From Vibrio aerogenes (lineage in GTDB: Bacteria; Pseudomonadota; Gammaproteobacteria; Enterobacterales; Vibrionaceae), in assembly GCF_024346755.1 (NCBI RefSeq), contig NZ_AP024861.1:62001-126000 (forward strand): a stretch of 64,000 nucleotides of DNA. The letters run 5' to 3'. The number at the start of each line of letters is the position of its first letter. Position 1 is the first letter of the stretch. Shown in pieces: positions 1-9,505 of the stretch. The notes beneath the pieces were generated by a model that was not told the DNA's origin, made no database searches, and worked only from the letters and a program-made list of their open reading frames with translations. The position numbers and the translations under genes are program-made.

Positions 1-1077
1 CATGGAAAAACAGAGCGTGATGTACAGAAAGCACTTCAATCATCGCGAAAAACTCTTGAGGATTTTAAGGCTCTGATTTCCCCGGCTGCGGAACCTTATC
101 TTGAAGTCATGGCACAGCAGTCGAGAAAACTCACCCGGCAGAGATTCGGTAACACGGTTAGTTTTTATATTCCGCTTTATTTATCAAACCTGTGTTCGAA
201 TGACTGCACTTATTGTGGTTTTTCTATGTCGAATCATATCAAACGTAAAACATTATCGCCGGATGATATTGATCGGGAAATTGTCGCGATTAAGCAGATG
301 GGATTTGATCATGTACTACTGGTAACGGGTGAACATACAAATAAAGTGGGAATGGATTATTTCCTGCAAGTATTGCCACAAATCAAGAAACACTTCAGCT
401 ATTTGAGCATGGAAGTTCAACCCTTAGAAACCGCATCTTATCAATCGCTGAAAAAAGCAGGTTTAGATGCAGTGATGGTGTATCAGGAAACTTATAATCC
501 ATCGACTTATGGTATTCATCATTTACGTGGTAATAAAACAGATTTTGAGTACCGGCTGTTAACTCCTGACCGATTAGGCAAAGCAGGGGTTGATAAAATT
601 GGCTTGGGGGCATTGATTGGGCTTGATGATTGGCGAACAGATATTTTTTATGTCGCAGCACATCTTGATTATCTTGAAAAGAAATATTGGCAATCACGTT
701 ACTCCGTTTCTTTTCCAAGACTGCGCCCTTGTGCCGGAGGAATTCAGCCAAAATCGATCATGTCAGATAAACAATTAGTTCAAACCATATGTGCATTCAG
801 ACTGTTTAAGCCAGAAGTTGATTTATCACTGTCGACGAGAGAATCTGCATCATTCAGAGATAATGTTGTTCCACTCGGTATTACAGCGGTGTCTGCCAAT
901 TCAAGTACTCAGCCAGGCGGATATGCTGACCATAATAGAGAGTTAGAACAGTTTAGTGTAGGTGATAACCGCTCTGTGTATGAAGTTGCTGAGGCAATGA
1001 AGCGTCGTGGATTAGAAACAGTTTGGCATGATTGGCACGAAGTGTATTCCGAACATGTTTCACGTGAAACAGTTTGA
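1..1077 (+). CDS. thiH: 2-iminoacetate synthase ThiH, 5'-truncated by the window edge
   Basis: Radical-SAM tyrosine lyase that makes dehydroglycine for the thiazole half of thiamine. The frame is open from base 1, so the true start lies outside the window; an ATG at 109 would begin too late. The radical-SAM cluster motif CSNDCTYCGF is visible, followed by the ThiH-type segments LLVTGEH, MEVQPL, VMVYQETY, DKIGLGALIGL, RYSVSFPRLRPC and TQPGGYADH, all close to E. coli ThiH. The 359 visible codons are nearly the full family length. It is the last gene of its operon, since a terminator follows. Its last codons contain a parS site. Known family function; assignment is secure. Confidence 0.97.
   Translation, partial: HGKTERDVQKALQSSRKTLEDFKALISPAAEPYLEVMAQQSRKLTRQRFGNTVSFYIPLYLSNLCSNDCTYCGFSMSNHIKRKTLSPDDIDREIVAIKQMGFDHVLLVTGEHTNKVGMDYFLQVLPQIKKHFSYLSMEVQPLETASYQSLKKAGLDAVMVYQETYNPSTYGIHHLRGNKTDFEYRLLTPDRLGKAGVDKIGLGALIGLDDWRTDIFYVAAHLDYLEKKYWQSRYSVSFPRLRPCAGGIQPKSIMSDKQLVQTICAFRLFKPEVDLSLSTRESASFRDNVVPLGITAVSANSSTQPGGYADHNRELEQFSVGDNRSVYEVAEAMKRRGLETVWHDWHEVYSEHVSRETV
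1056..1071. promoter_or_regulatory. parS: parS centromere site, perfect consensus
   Basis: TGTTTCACGTGAAACA, a perfect 16-bp palindrome, equals the consensus binding site of chromosomal ParB proteins. It lies inside the 3' coding end of thiH, so it must serve as both codons and partition site. Vibrio chromosome 1 parS sites are known to cluster near the origin. The match is seen directly; ParB binding is inferred. Confidence 0.85.
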
Positions 1078-1162
1078 GTTGAGAAATGTTGTGTTGAGAA
1101 ATACAGAAGAGGGAAGTATTGGTTTCTTTTGATAATCATCATTTGCCAAAAATCAGACAGAT

Positions 1163-1190
1163 AAAATAGAGCGATTTACGCTCTATTTTT
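1163..1190 (+). terminator. Rho-independent terminator after thiH
   Basis: Perfect 11-bp stem (AAAATAGAGCG / CGCTCTATTTT) with a 5-nt loop and a T run, about 85 nt after the thiH stop. The A-rich left arm means it could also work toward the convergent aminopeptidase gene. Confidence 0.85.
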
Positions 1191-1269
1191 ATACGCTATC
1201 TTTATGCATTATGTGATCAAATTTATTAAATGCAGTGAAATGCATAAATTCAATGGCCCAAGCCGTGAA

Positions 1270-3063
1270 TTATGAATCTCTCCCGATCGGTTGGGTTGCT
1301 TTTTCAAGCCAGGTAAAGACTTCACCATCAACCAGCGGAGAAATATCATCCCAGACTTTCTGATGATATTGGTTGAGCCAGGTGATTTCTGCATCAGTCA
1401 GTAGCTGTTGATCAATCACACGGAGATCGATTGGACACCGTGTTAGTGGCTCAAACCCAAACATATCTTGATCGCCATCGGTATGTACCCTGACAACGCG
1501 TTCAAGATTTTCAATCCGGATACCGAAATGACCCTCACGATAATATCCAGGCTCATTAGAAATAACCATCCCAGGCTGAAGCGCGGTATGATTGACTGCT
1601 TTACTGATTCGCTGTGGGCCTTCATGTACATTCAGGCAATGACCCACGCCATGTCCGGTTCCATGGTCAAAATCAAACCCGTACTGCCATAAATATTGTC
1701 TGGCCAGTGCATCGAGTTGGTGACCGGTTGTTCCATCAGGAAAACGTGCTGAAGCTAAAGCAATATGGCCTTTTAGTACAAGTGTGAATTGTTGTTTCAT
1801 GAATGGGGTCACCTGACCAATAGCCACAGTGCGGGTGATATCGGTGGTTCCATCAGTATATTGACCGCCGGAATCTACCAGATAAAGAGAATCAGCAGAT
1901 AGCTGACCAGGTGCGGGTTGATTATTATGATTATAGTGGCACATTGCGGCGTTACTTCCGGCTGCCGAGATTGTATCGAAACTTAAATCAATCAACGTGG
2001 GATCTTCAAAGCGGAAGTCTTGCAATGTATCGGATAAAGTTGCTTCATCATGCAAATGACCAGCATTCACTTCACTATCAAGCCATGAGAGAAACTTTGC
2101 CATTGCAATACCATCTCTGATATGACAAGCCTGCATGCCATTAATCTCACTCTGATTTTTCATGGCCTTCGTTAACAGACAAGGATCGGGTTTTTGTATC
2201 AGATGAACACCTAATTCGTTGAGTGTTATCTCAAACCATGCATTACTGTTATTATTATCGAGTAAAACCTGTTTACCCTTTAACTGATTTAATCCATCGA
2301 GCAGCGAGTCTGGTGAGTGTAGCCGGACACCGTCACCCACATGTTCAGCAAAACCATCAATGACTTGCTGCTGATGAATAAATAAATCAATGCTCGCATC
2401 TGCATGTAAAATCGCGTAGCAAAGAACAACCGGCAAACGGGAAATGTCAGAACCTCTGATGTTTAACAGCCAGCAGATAGACTCCGGAGAGGTGAGAATG
2501 GCCGAATCGATACCTGACGCGGCAAAGTCGCCTGAAATTTGTTGTCTCTTACTCAGGCTATCAATGCCAGTTGTTTCGGCTGGCATAAGCCATAAAGGTG
2601 AATACTCGGGTTGTGGCCGATCATGCCAGAGTTGATCAATTGGGTTATTTTCAAGCGCACAGAACTGAAAATAAACGCTATAGTTAAAGTTAGCGTGGCT
2701 CAGCCATGCCGCGCTATGAAGTTTGGGGTCGTATGCCACATTTCCAGACGCTGGTACATTTTCTTTAATCCAGTCCAGATAGGGTTCCTCTGTCAGGTGG
2801 TGGTATTCAAACAGGGTATCGGGAACTTGTTTCGTGACCTGAACCGTGTAGCGTCCATCGACAAAAATGGATGCATTCGTCTGGGTAATGATGGCGACAC
2901 CTGCTGAACCGGTAAATCCGGTAGCCCATTGTAAACGTTCATCATGCGCGGGAAGATATTCACCCAAATATTCGTTTTCATGGGGGATAATTAAGGCATC
3001 GAGTTGGTTTTCTTTCAGCCAATGTCTTAAATTTAAAATACGAGCTGATATTTGTTCTTGCAT
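1270..3063 (-). CDS. M24-family Xaa-Pro aminopeptidase (aminopeptidase P-like, three-domain)
   Basis: Cytosolic dinuclear-metal aminopeptidase that removes the N-terminal residue before proline. At 597 residues it matches the long three-domain form: two creatinase-like N-terminal domains, then the pita-bread catalytic fold. Catalytic features visible: DSGGQYTDGTTDITR with the two Asp ligands, HGTGHGVGHCLNVHEGP with His ligands, and NEPGYYREGHFGIRIEN with Glu ligands. It converges with thiH. It is distinct from the shorter proteobacterial PepP, so no symbol is given. Known for the family; the peptide substrate here is not known. Confidence 0.93.
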   Translation of the reverse strand: MQEQISARILNLRHWLKENQLDALIIPHENEYLGEYLPAHDERLQWATGFTGSAGVAIITQTNASIFVDGRYTVQVTKQVPDTLFEYHHLTEEPYLDWIKENVPASGNVAYDPKLHSAAWLSHANFNYSVYFQFCALENNPIDQLWHDRPQPEYSPLWLMPAETTGIDSLSKRQQISGDFAASGIDSAILTSPESICWLLNIRGSDISRLPVVLCYAILHADASIDLFIHQQQVIDGFAEHVGDGVRLHSPDSLLDGLNQLKGKQVLLDNNNSNAWFEITLNELGVHLIQKPDPCLLTKAMKNQSEINGMQACHIRDGIAMAKFLSWLDSEVNAGHLHDEATLSDTLQDFRFEDPTLIDLSFDTISAAGSNAAMCHYNHNNQPAPGQLSADSLYLVDSGGQYTDGTTDITRTVAIGQVTPFMKQQFTLVLKGHIALASARFPDGTTGHQLDALARQYLWQYGFDFDHGTGHGVGHCLNVHEGPQRISKAVNHTALQPGMVISNEPGYYREGHFGIRIENLERVVRVHTDGDQDMFGFEPLTRCPIDLRVIDQQLLTDAEITWLNQYHQKVWDDISPLVDGEVFTWLEKATQPIGRDS

Positions 3064-3178
3064 CTGTTGCTATCCTTAAATATTGCAGATGATGACGGAA
3101 TAGTAGAATAAGCTACGCTTTTTGAACACAACCTGCAATTTATTAGCGGTCACAATATTATTGTGTGGATTGTGCATT

Positions 3179-3240
3179 ACATATATACCCAATCAACTCT
3201 CGCATGAATATGCATCTTGGGGTCGTTTGGGTATATATAT
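3179..3240. repeat. Dispersed palindromic intergenic repeat, complete copy
   Basis: Terminal inverted arms ATATATACCCAA and TTGGGTATATATAT flank a core containing GCATCTTGGGGTC. Similar sequence recurs at 43183-43215 (GCATCTTGAGGTCATTCAGGTATA) and, cut down, at 57666-57691 (TTCAGGTCGTTTGGATATAT). All three lie in intergenic gaps, which suggests a small mobile or repeat-family element. Confidence 0.6.
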
Positions 3241-3365
3241 CTGATAATTAGTAAAATAGTCATTTCAGACTATTTGCGTACTGTTTATTTCTGTGTATAT
3301 TGGTCGCCCTGATCATGCACTTAGATAAATAAAATTATTGTCGTTTATTTTTGGAAATCATACAC

Positions 3366-3650
3366 ATGTCAATGACAACTTATGAGATGGCCCGCGTTCT
3401 GGAACAACTCGATGAATCACCAGAGAAAATTATGTTTGGAAAATTACTCAATGAATTGGGTAATCAAAGTAGTGAGCGCATTAAAAGTGCGGCAAAGCAA
3501 GTCCCTGTTCACGTCCTTCGGGATTTAGTCTATCAATTTGAACAGGTTATTGAATCCCGGAAGAGTGAACAAGTTGAATCAATGGCAAAAGATTTAGCGG
3601 CACAGGGAATATCTGCTGAAGAATTATTAAATTATCTGAATAATAAATAA
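3366..3650 (+). CDS. Small helical protein of unknown function
   Basis: Not recognised as a named family. The start is taken at ATG 3366, where GGAAAT lies about 8 nt upstream; a TTG at 3351 and a second ATG at 3372 are alternatives. The product is about 94 residues, predicted almost all alpha-helical, with heptad-like stretches (VLEQLDESPEKIMFGKLLNEL, then a long acidic/basic helix). It ends in QGISAEELLNYLNNK, which resembles linker or C-terminal motifs of H-NS-like and other small nucleoid-associated proteins, but no DNA-binding motif is evident. Single gene with a weak hairpin at 3661-3677 (ATCAGG/CCTGAT) after it. Function unknown. Confidence 0.75.
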   Translation: MSMTTYEMARVLEQLDESPEKIMFGKLLNELGNQSSERIKSAAKQVPVHVLRDLVYQFEQVIESRKSEQVESMAKDLAAQGISAEELLNYLNNK

Positions 3651-3706
3651 TTTATATATTATCAGGATAGGCCTGATATTTGTTTATCTGTATATAAACT
3701 AAATGC

Positions 3707-4171
3707 CTACGGTATCACGTTTCTATGTATTGGATTTTGCAACGAAATTAAAGTTTCGGTTGATTGAACTTCCTCAATCGATTGTAGTTTATCAATTAAA
3801 ACATGTTGTAATTCTTCAATAGAATGGCACATGAGCTTTGCAAAAATATTGTATGCACCTGTGGTGTAGTAGGCTTCGACCACTTCATCCAGCGCATCGA
3901 GCTTTTCCAGTGCAGAATGATAATCTTTTGCTGCATTCAGATTGATACCAATAAAACAGCAAACGTCATAACCAAGTTTTTTCGTATTGACGACGACCTC
4001 TGTTTTTTGAATGATATCAGCGGATTTCATTTTTTCGATCCGAACATGAATTGTGGCCGGACTTACGTTGAACTGCTTTGCCATTTCAGCATAAGGGGTG
4101 CGGGCATCATCCATTAAAATCTTAAGTATGGCGCGATCTAAATCGTCCATTTTTGCCGCAGTAGGATGCAT
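3707..4171 (-). CDS. asnC: AsnC, Lrp/AsnC-family transcriptional regulator
   Basis: Feast/famine regulator, known in E. coli to activate asnA in response to asparagine. An N-terminal winged HTH (DLDRAILKILMDDARTPYAEMAKQFNVSPATIHVRIEKM, residues ~9-47) is followed by a ligand-binding RAM/ACT-like domain with the AsnC-specific stretch LGYDVCCFIGI, AKDYHSALEKLDALDEVVEAYYTTG and STETLISLQNPI. Similarity to E. coli AsnC extends over the whole length. The start could be seven residues downstream (MDDLDR). The gene is divergent from rsmJ across a 142-bp gap that is the likely site of autoregulation. No asnA is in view. Confidence 0.93.
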   Translation of the reverse strand: MHPTAAKMDDLDRAILKILMDDARTPYAEMAKQFNVSPATIHVRIEKMKSADIIQKTEVVVNTKKLGYDVCCFIGINLNAAKDYHSALEKLDALDEVVEAYYTTGAYNIFAKLMCHSIEELQHVLIDKLQSIEEVQSTETLISLQNPIHRNVIP

Positions 4172-4313
4172 AATTATTCTCTTTTCAGGCTATTTTAGCT
4201 TTGTTATCGGAGTGACATTCTATCATTGCTGATGAGAAAAATAAGCACATACATTCAACTGAAGATAATTTTTGCTTATTCATAACCATGTTTAACGCTG
4301 GAGTCACTTTATT

Positions 4314-5105
4314 TTGCAATTACAGCTGATCAGTGAAATTGATGACAGACAACCTGAATTAATTGAAATTGCAAAACGCTGGCATCTTACTTTTGCAGAA
4401 CAAAGCCTGTTTGCCCTGGTCTTAACCGCTGAACGGCTGGAATTAAGGAAACTGGATGAACCAAAACTTGGGCCGGTTTATGTTGATTTTGTCGGTGGGG
4501 CTGTGGGTCACCGGAGGAAATTTGGTGGTGGTAAAGGACAGGCGATAGCAAAAGCTGTTGGCCTGAATAAAGGGGCTGTCCCTGTGGTTTTAGACGCAAC
4601 AGCTGGGTTAGGGCGGGATGCATTCGTGCTTGCTTCACTTGGCTGCAGGGTTCAGATGATCGAGCGGCACCCTGTTGTGGCTGCTTTACTTGAAGATGGC
4701 TTGCGTAGGGCCGGTAGTGATGAAGAAATTCAGGCATGGGTGAATGAACGTATGTCTTTGATTCATTGTTCCAGCCATACCGCTTTATATGATCACTATG
4801 CTGACGGGAATATCCCACGTCCGGATGTTGTTTATCTTGATCCTATGTATCCACATCCTCCTCAAAAAAAGAAAAGCGCGCTGGTAAAAAAAGAGATGCG
4901 TGTCTTCCAGAGCCTGGTTGGCGGCGATCAAGATGCCGACGCATTACTGGAGCCCGCTCTGATGCTTGCGAAAAAGCGTGTTGTTGTTAAAAGACCAGAT
5001 TATGCGCCATGGCTGGATAACCAGAAGCCGACAATGACGATTGAAACCAAAAAGAATCGCTTTGATGTCTATGTTAATGCTGCAATGAGTGCGGAACACG
5101 AATAA
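4314..5105 (+). CDS. rsmJ: 16S rRNA (guanine1516-N2)-methyltransferase RsmJ
   Basis: SAM-dependent methyltransferase that modifies G1516 of 16S rRNA. Family signatures: [32 protein letters not shown], the SAM-binding [18 protein letters not shown], the catalytic DPMYPHPP and the [16 protein letters not shown] block. The start is TTG at 4314: GGAG sits 10 nt upstream and no in-frame ATG fits the family N-terminus. Normal family length. Monocistronic in appearance. Confidence 0.95.
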   Translation: MQLQLISEIDDRQPELIEIAKRWHLTFAEQSLFALVLTAERLELRKLDEPKLGPVYVDFVGGAVGHRRKFGGGKGQAIAKAVGLNKGAVPVVLDATAGLGRDAFVLASLGCRVQMIERHPVVAALLEDGLRRAGSDEEIQAWVNERMSLIHCSSHTALYDHYADGNIPRPDVVYLDPMYPHPPQKKKSALVKKEMRVFQSLVGGDQDADALLEPALMLAKKRVVVKRPDYAPWLDNQKPTMTIETKKNRFDVYVNAAMSAEHE

Positions 5106-5209
5106 CAATCTGATGATATGGCGGTAAAATAAGCCGGACGTGTATCTGGCAGGGCGATGATTTTTGTATATAATCAAAAATAAGAATTATTATTATTAGA
5201 GTTTACAAA

Positions 5210-5623
5210 ATGACGCAAAGACTCTGTAAGCTGAATCGCCGTGATATCCGGCTCTCTCCTGAAATGGTTTATCAGTATGTAAAAGAGCCAAAGTTCTTCT
5301 GTACAAGCTGTGCACGTTCTGCAAATCATCAGTCTAAGCTGTGCAAACCTGCAGCTTTACCTGCCGGAACTGTTAGTAAAGATGCTGGCAAGCAAAAGCC
5401 GGATGTTTCTGTTTCTCAATTCAAACCAATGAAAGCATCTGCGATCAAAAAAATTAAAAAAGCTCAGAAACGTTACAAGAAAGCGGTAAAAAAGCTCAAA
5501 AAAATCGAGAAGAAGCAGAAGAAATTATTAAAGCGTGCCCGGAAAGTAGATGCTGCGATGAAGGGTTTTGAAATCAAAAGCCAGCTTTGTAGTGAGTACT
5601 CACATATAAATCGGTTTCACTAA
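5210..5623 (+). CDS. Hypothetical Cys-motif and Lys-rich coiled-coil protein
   Basis: 137 residues, no named family recognised. The N-terminal half carries a CTSCARSANHQSKLC arrangement (CxxC plus further Cys) that could bind zinc. Residues ~75-115 are a very basic helix (KKIKKAQKRYKKAVKKLKK...) typical of nucleic-acid-binding coiled coils. It follows rsmJ by about 100 nt and ends in a strong hairpin. The basic tail suggests RNA or DNA association, but this is inference only. Confidence 0.75.
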   Translation: MTQRLCKLNRRDIRLSPEMVYQYVKEPKFFCTSCARSANHQSKLCKPAALPAGTVSKDAGKQKPDVSVSQFKPMKASAIKKIKKAQKRYKKAVKKLKKIEKKQKKLLKRARKVDAAMKGFEIKSQLCSEYSHINRFH

Positions 5624-5647
5624 CAGGGAAGTCATTAACTTCCCTGT
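5623..5647 (+). terminator. Hairpin terminator after the Lys-rich protein
   Basis: Perfect 10-bp stem ACAGGGAAGT / ACTTCCCTGT with a 5-nt loop, overlapping the stop codon. The T tract is weak. It lies between convergent genes and may serve both. Confidence 0.6.
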
Positions 5648-5678
5648 ATTGAGATGCCAAAACGGTATCGTTTTTCGG

Positions 5679-6554
5679 TTATTTTTTTAACGACTGCAGC
5701 CTTTTTTTCTTCACCCAAGTCTCATTAATCCACAATGAGAACATGATAATTGCTCCGCCAGAGACCAGACTGAAGAGATCTGCATCTCTGTTCCAAATGA
5801 AGATATTGACGATCAATCCTGCCGGGACTAATGCATTGTTCATAATTGCCAATGCGCCGGCATTGACCATGCATGCTCCCTTATTCCAGACGAAATATCC
5901 CAGCCCGGAAGCGATCAATCCCAGATAAACCAATATACCCCACTGTGTATATGTGGCCGGTAATTTATCCATATTGCCAAAGAGCAGAAAGGCAACCGAG
6001 GCAACAATCAGTGCGCCGATATAGAAATAACCAAAGATCGTGTGTTGTGGGAGGTCTGTCTGATAGTTTTCCATCAGACGTTTGTAAGCGACTTGTCCGA
6101 CAGCAAAGCAGAGGTTGGCTCCCTGAACCACAAAGAATCCAAGTACGAAATGTTCATTGACTCCGGTTCGTTTGATCACAACGGCACCGATGACGGCGAT
6201 TGCCGCAGTGACAAGATACCAGGGAGAAAAACGACCTTTGAGTAAGTCATAAATCAGTGTTACATAAATTGGTGTGAAAACGGTAAACAGCAACACTTCG
6301 GGAACGGAAAGTAATAAAAAGGACTTGTAGTAGAAACAGTACATCAGACCAAGCTGTACTCCGCCTGTCATCATCAACTTAATGATTAACGATGCCGGTA
6401 TACGCTTAAATTTTAAAAACGGAAGAAAGACGATACATGCCAGAGCAACACGTATCAGGACCGAAAACCACGAATCAACCTGACCGGCAAGATATACACC
6501 AATCAGGCTGAAAGAAAATGCCCAGAGAATCGTAATCGCTGAGAGATAAACCAT
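5679..6554 (-). CDS. DMT-superfamily (EamA) permease
   Basis: 291-residue inner-membrane protein with about ten hydrophobic helices in two EamA-like halves, the expected length for drug/metabolite transporters. The N-terminal MVYLSAITILWAFSFSLIGVY and the second-half segment GLGYFVWNKGACMVNAGALAIMNN are typical of the family. The C-terminus is short and basic. Substrate cannot be read from sequence; family members export amino acids, purines or other metabolites. Convergent with the Lys-rich protein gene. Confidence 0.88.
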   Translation of the reverse strand: MVYLSAITILWAFSFSLIGVYLAGQVDSWFSVLIRVALACIVFLPFLKFKRIPASLIIKLMMTGGVQLGLMYCFYYKSFLLLSVPEVLLFTVFTPIYVTLIYDLLKGRFSPWYLVTAAIAVIGAVVIKRTGVNEHFVLGFFVVQGANLCFAVGQVAYKRLMENYQTDLPQHTIFGYFYIGALIVASVAFLLFGNMDKLPATYTQWGILVYLGLIASGLGYFVWNKGACMVNAGALAIMNNALVPAGLIVNIFIWNRDADLFSLVSGGAIIMFSLWINETWVKKKRLQSLKK

Positions 6555-6614
6555 AATATTAACTTCAACATCATAAAAAGTGGTTTATCAGTTTAACCAA
6601 GAACTTTGCTGTCG

Positions 6615-7040
6615 TCAGTCTTTGAGTGGAATAACCAGCATGTCAACTGGCGAACAATTAATCAGCATCTTGGTTGAAGAAAGTAATTTGCTCCAGAAAT
6701 CCTGATGATGACCGCAGACAACAAGGTCAATTTCAAACTCGTTGATTGTTTCACAGATTTCGTGGCCCAAATCACCACTGCCAACAAGTGTATGAGATAC
6801 TGGATAGTCGGCATACTCTGATAATTCCTGAAGGTGTTTCCGGGAATTCTCCATTGAGAAATGCCGTGTTTCATTCAGGTTTACATCAATTAATCCGGTA
6901 TATAACTCGGCATAGTTGACGTCAATGTGGATAAAGGAGAGTTTGGTATTTAATGCTTTGGCAAGAGCGGAGGCTTTGTCGATCAAAATACGACTTTCTT
7001 CTGATAGATCAACAGTTACCAGAATATGTTTATAGGTCAT
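6615..7040 (-). CDS. uspA: Universal stress protein A
   Basis: Cytosolic UspA, about 141 residues. The sequence from MTYKHILVTVDLSEES through FIHIDVNYAELYTGLIDVNL, GSGDLGHEICETI and DLVVCGHHQDFWSKLLSS closely follows E. coli UspA. The start is set at 7040, where GGAGACAGCACC precedes ATG; the longer open frame to 7121 would add an untypical N-terminal tail. It is divergent from ftnA, with uspB beyond, a grouping usual in vibrios. Confidence 0.95.
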   Translation of the reverse strand: MTYKHILVTVDLSEESRILIDKASALAKALNTKLSFIHIDVNYAELYTGLIDVNLNETRHFSMENSRKHLQELSEYADYPVSHTLVGSGDLGHEICETINEFEIDLVVCGHHQDFWSKLLSSTKMLINCSPVDMLVIPLKD

Positions 7041-7198
7041 GGTGCTGTCTCCGTGTTTATCGGTTGAATTCACTGTAGCATTCACTGTTAAAAAAATGTG
7101 TCGAAGTGATCTCATATCCACTTCTTTGTTGAGAGATGGTAAGGTATTGAACAGACAATAGTTCAGTTCATTCGAAGAATAGTTCAGGAGAGTAATTT

Positions 7199-7729
7199 AT
7201 GTTATCAGATGGAATGGTAAAGCAATTAAATGACCAAATTAACCTCGAATTTTTTTCATCCAATCTATACTTACAGATGAGTGCTTGGTGTGAAGATAAA
7301 GGCTTTGAAGGGGCAGCTTCATTTCTGCGGCAACATGCAGATGAGGAAATGGGGCATATGCAGCGATTATTTACTTATGTAAGTGAGACCGGGGCTTTGC
7401 CTGTTCTAGGGTCAATTGCTGCGCCCAGACACGATTTTGAAAGCTTAGGTGAAGTCTTTCGTGAAACATATAAACATGAGCAGATGATCACACAAAAAAT
7501 TAACCAGTTGGCACACGTGGCTTTCACGTCTCAGGATTACTCAACCTTTAACTTTCTTCAGTGGTACGTTGCTGAGCAACACGAAGAAGAAAAGTTATTT
7601 AAAGGGATCTTAGATAAGTTAGAGCTGATTGGTGAAGATGGTAAAGGGTTGTTCTTCATCGATAAAGATTTAGCTGAATTGGTAACTAAAGGTTCGTCTT
7701 CTATCATGGATACTGAGGCAACAGTTTAA
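7199..7729 (+). CDS. ftnA: Ferritin FtnA
   Basis: 176-residue non-haem ferritin that oxidises and stores iron as a 24-mer in the cytosol. Ferroxidase ligands are visible as Glu in [19 protein letters not shown] with its Glu and His, and EQHEEEKLF. Full length, with the usual C-terminal helix region. A GGAG ribosome site precedes the ATG. Seventy bases on lies uspB, with its own GGGAGG site; the two may be co-transcribed. Confidence 0.95.
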   Translation: MLSDGMVKQLNDQINLEFFSSNLYLQMSAWCEDKGFEGAASFLRQHADEEMGHMQRLFTYVSETGALPVLGSIAAPRHDFESLGEVFRETYKHEQMITQKINQLAHVAFTSQDYSTFNFLQWYVAEQHEEEKLFKGILDKLELIGEDGKGLFFIDKDLAELVTKGSSSIMDTEATV

Positions 7730-7800
7730 AAGCGCTTCGGCATAACATTGAAAACTGATTGTCTTTTTCGCCGGTATCCTGAAGATGTAGGGAGGAAAAG

Positions 7801-8124
7801 ATGATCAGTGGAGATACCATTCTCATGGGATTAACTGTGGTAACAATATTTAATGTTGCCAGGTGTTTTACAGCGCTTCGTTCTTTAATCTATATCATGC
7901 GTGAAGCGCATCCTTTGTTGTATCAACAAGTCGATGGTCCGGGTTTTTTTACAACCCATGGCAATATGAATAAACAGGTTCGTCTCTATTCTTACCTGAA
8001 GGGTAAAGAATATCTTCATCATCACGATGAGGTGTTCACAGGCAAGTGTGACCGGGTCAGACAGCTGTTTATTCTTTGCTTCGCACTATTTGGTGTGGAT
8101 ATGTTGGCTGCTTTCATGCTTTAA
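7801..8124 (+). CDS. uspB: Universal stress protein B
   Basis: Small inner-membrane protein, 107 residues, with one hydrophobic helix at each end (residues ~5-25 and ~88-106) and a polar middle containing [14 protein letters not shown] and [14 protein letters not shown]. It matches the UspB family over its whole length. In E. coli it is RpoS-dependent and affects ethanol resistance. A strong GGGAGG site precedes the ATG and a terminator follows. Confidence 0.92.
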   Translation: MISGDTILMGLTVVTIFNVARCFTALRSLIYIMREAHPLLYQQVDGPGFFTTHGNMNKQVRLYSYLKGKEYLHHHDEVFTGKCDRVRQLFILCFALFGVDMLAAFML

Positions 8125-8211
8125 CTTGTTCCGCATTAAGATGAACTTATCTGTTGTATGCTTTGTTTGTGGTTCAATCTGTTTGTCGTTAAAATAGAAT
8201 TTCTCTGACTG

Positions 8212-8240
8212 AAGGATGTGCTTTAAGCGCATCCTTTTTT
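8212..8240 (+). terminator. Rho-independent terminator after uspB
   Basis: 10-bp stem AAGGATGTGC / GCGCATCCTT (one G-U pair), 5-nt loop, then a run of six T. Confidence 0.85.
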
Positions 8241-8270
8241 ATTACAGGTTAGGCTACAGGTAATGTGTGG

Positions 8271-9458
8271 ATGAATGAGATATATGATGTCGTTATCATT
8301 GGTGCTGGTGCTGCGGGGTTGATGTGTGCAGCGCAGGCCGGGAAGCGTGGCAGAAAGGTATTAGTGGTTGATCACGGCAAAAAACCGGGCAGAAAAATAC
8401 TGATTTCAGGCGGCGGTCGTTGCAACTTCACCAATTACGATGTTTCAGCCAGTCATTACCTGTGTCGTAATCCGCATTTTGTGAAATCTGCATTATCTCA
8501 GTATACCAACTGGGATTTTATCTCGTTAGTCAGTGAGTATGGTATTCCGTTTGAAGAGCGGGATCACGGGCAACTGTTTTGTCTGGATTCAGCAAAAGAT
8601 ATTGTGCACATGTTACTGAAAGAGTGCGAGAGCCCTTCAATTTCATTTCTTTATCAGGCTGACATTGAGAAAATTGAACAAAATAAGAGCAATTTCTCCT
8701 TACAAATCAATCAAAAAGATGTTTCATGTGAATCATTGGTGGTCGCAACGGGTGGGCTTTCTATGCCTAAATTAGGTGCGACACCGTTTGGCTATAAAAT
8801 TGCCGAACAATTTGGTCTGGATGTACAGCCAACGAGAGCTGGATTGGTGCCATTTACTTTGCATAAGGCTGATAAAGAGCAGTTAAGTGAATTATCTGGT
8901 ATTGCGGTGCCGGTGGTGTTAACCACAGCAGACGGCACATCTTTTAAAGAGTCTCTGCTTTTTACTCACCGTGGAGTTTCCGGTCCATCGGTGCTTCAGG
9001 TTTCATCATATTGGCATGCCGGAGAAGCCGTGAGCGTCAATCTGGTCCCCGATACTGAGATGGATGTTTATCTTGCTGAGGTGTCAGAGCAGCATCCGAA
9101 TCAAAGCCTGAAAAATACTTTAGCCCGTTTATTACCTAAACGTTTAGTCGAAGTTCTGATTGAGCGGGGCGGGCTTCCGGATAAGACATTGAGACAACTG
9201 AATGACAGAGATAAAGCAAACATAGTTCAGGCTCTCGAAAACTGGCAGCTGCTACCAAATGGAACGGAAGGTTACCGAACTGCGGAGGTCACATTGGGGG
9301 GCGTGGATACAGATCATCTTTCATCCAAAACGATGGCATGTAAAAACATTCCCGGATTGTTCTTTATTGGTGAAGTCATGGACGTGACGGGCTGGTTAGG
9401 CGGGTATAACTTCCAGTGGGCGTGGTCTTCAGGCTGGGTTGCCGGGCAGTGGGTGTAA
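8271..9458 (+). CDS. YhiN/HI0933-family FAD-dependent oxidoreductase
   Basis: About 395 residues, matching E. coli YhiN throughout. The N-terminal dinucleotide-binding motif is DVVIIGAGAAGLMCA; then KKPGRKILISGGGRCNFTN, LVVATGGLSMPKLGATPFGYKIAEQFGL and the C-terminal FFIGEVMDVTGWLGGYNFQWAWSSG. The start is set at ATG 8271; a GTG two codons upstream is possible. Cytosolic flavoprotein; biochemical role not established for the family, and nothing nearby points to one. Confidence 0.92.
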   Translation: MNEIYDVVIIGAGAAGLMCAAQAGKRGRKVLVVDHGKKPGRKILISGGGRCNFTNYDVSASHYLCRNPHFVKSALSQYTNWDFISLVSEYGIPFEERDHGQLFCLDSAKDIVHMLLKECESPSISFLYQADIEKIEQNKSNFSLQINQKDVSCESLVVATGGLSMPKLGATPFGYKIAEQFGLDVQPTRAGLVPFTLHKADKEQLSELSGIAVPVVLTTADGTSFKESLLFTHRGVSGPSVLQVSSYWHAGEAVSVNLVPDTEMDVYLAEVSEQHPNQSLKNTLARLLPKRLVEVLIERGGLPDKTLRQLNDRDKANIVQALENWQLLPNGTEGYRTAEVTLGGVDTDHLSSKTMACKNIPGLFFIGEVMDVTGWLGGYNFQWAWSSGWVAGQWV

Positions 9459-9505
9459 TGAAAGCCCGAATCACCAGATGATATCCTGTATATAAAAATC
9501 AGCAA

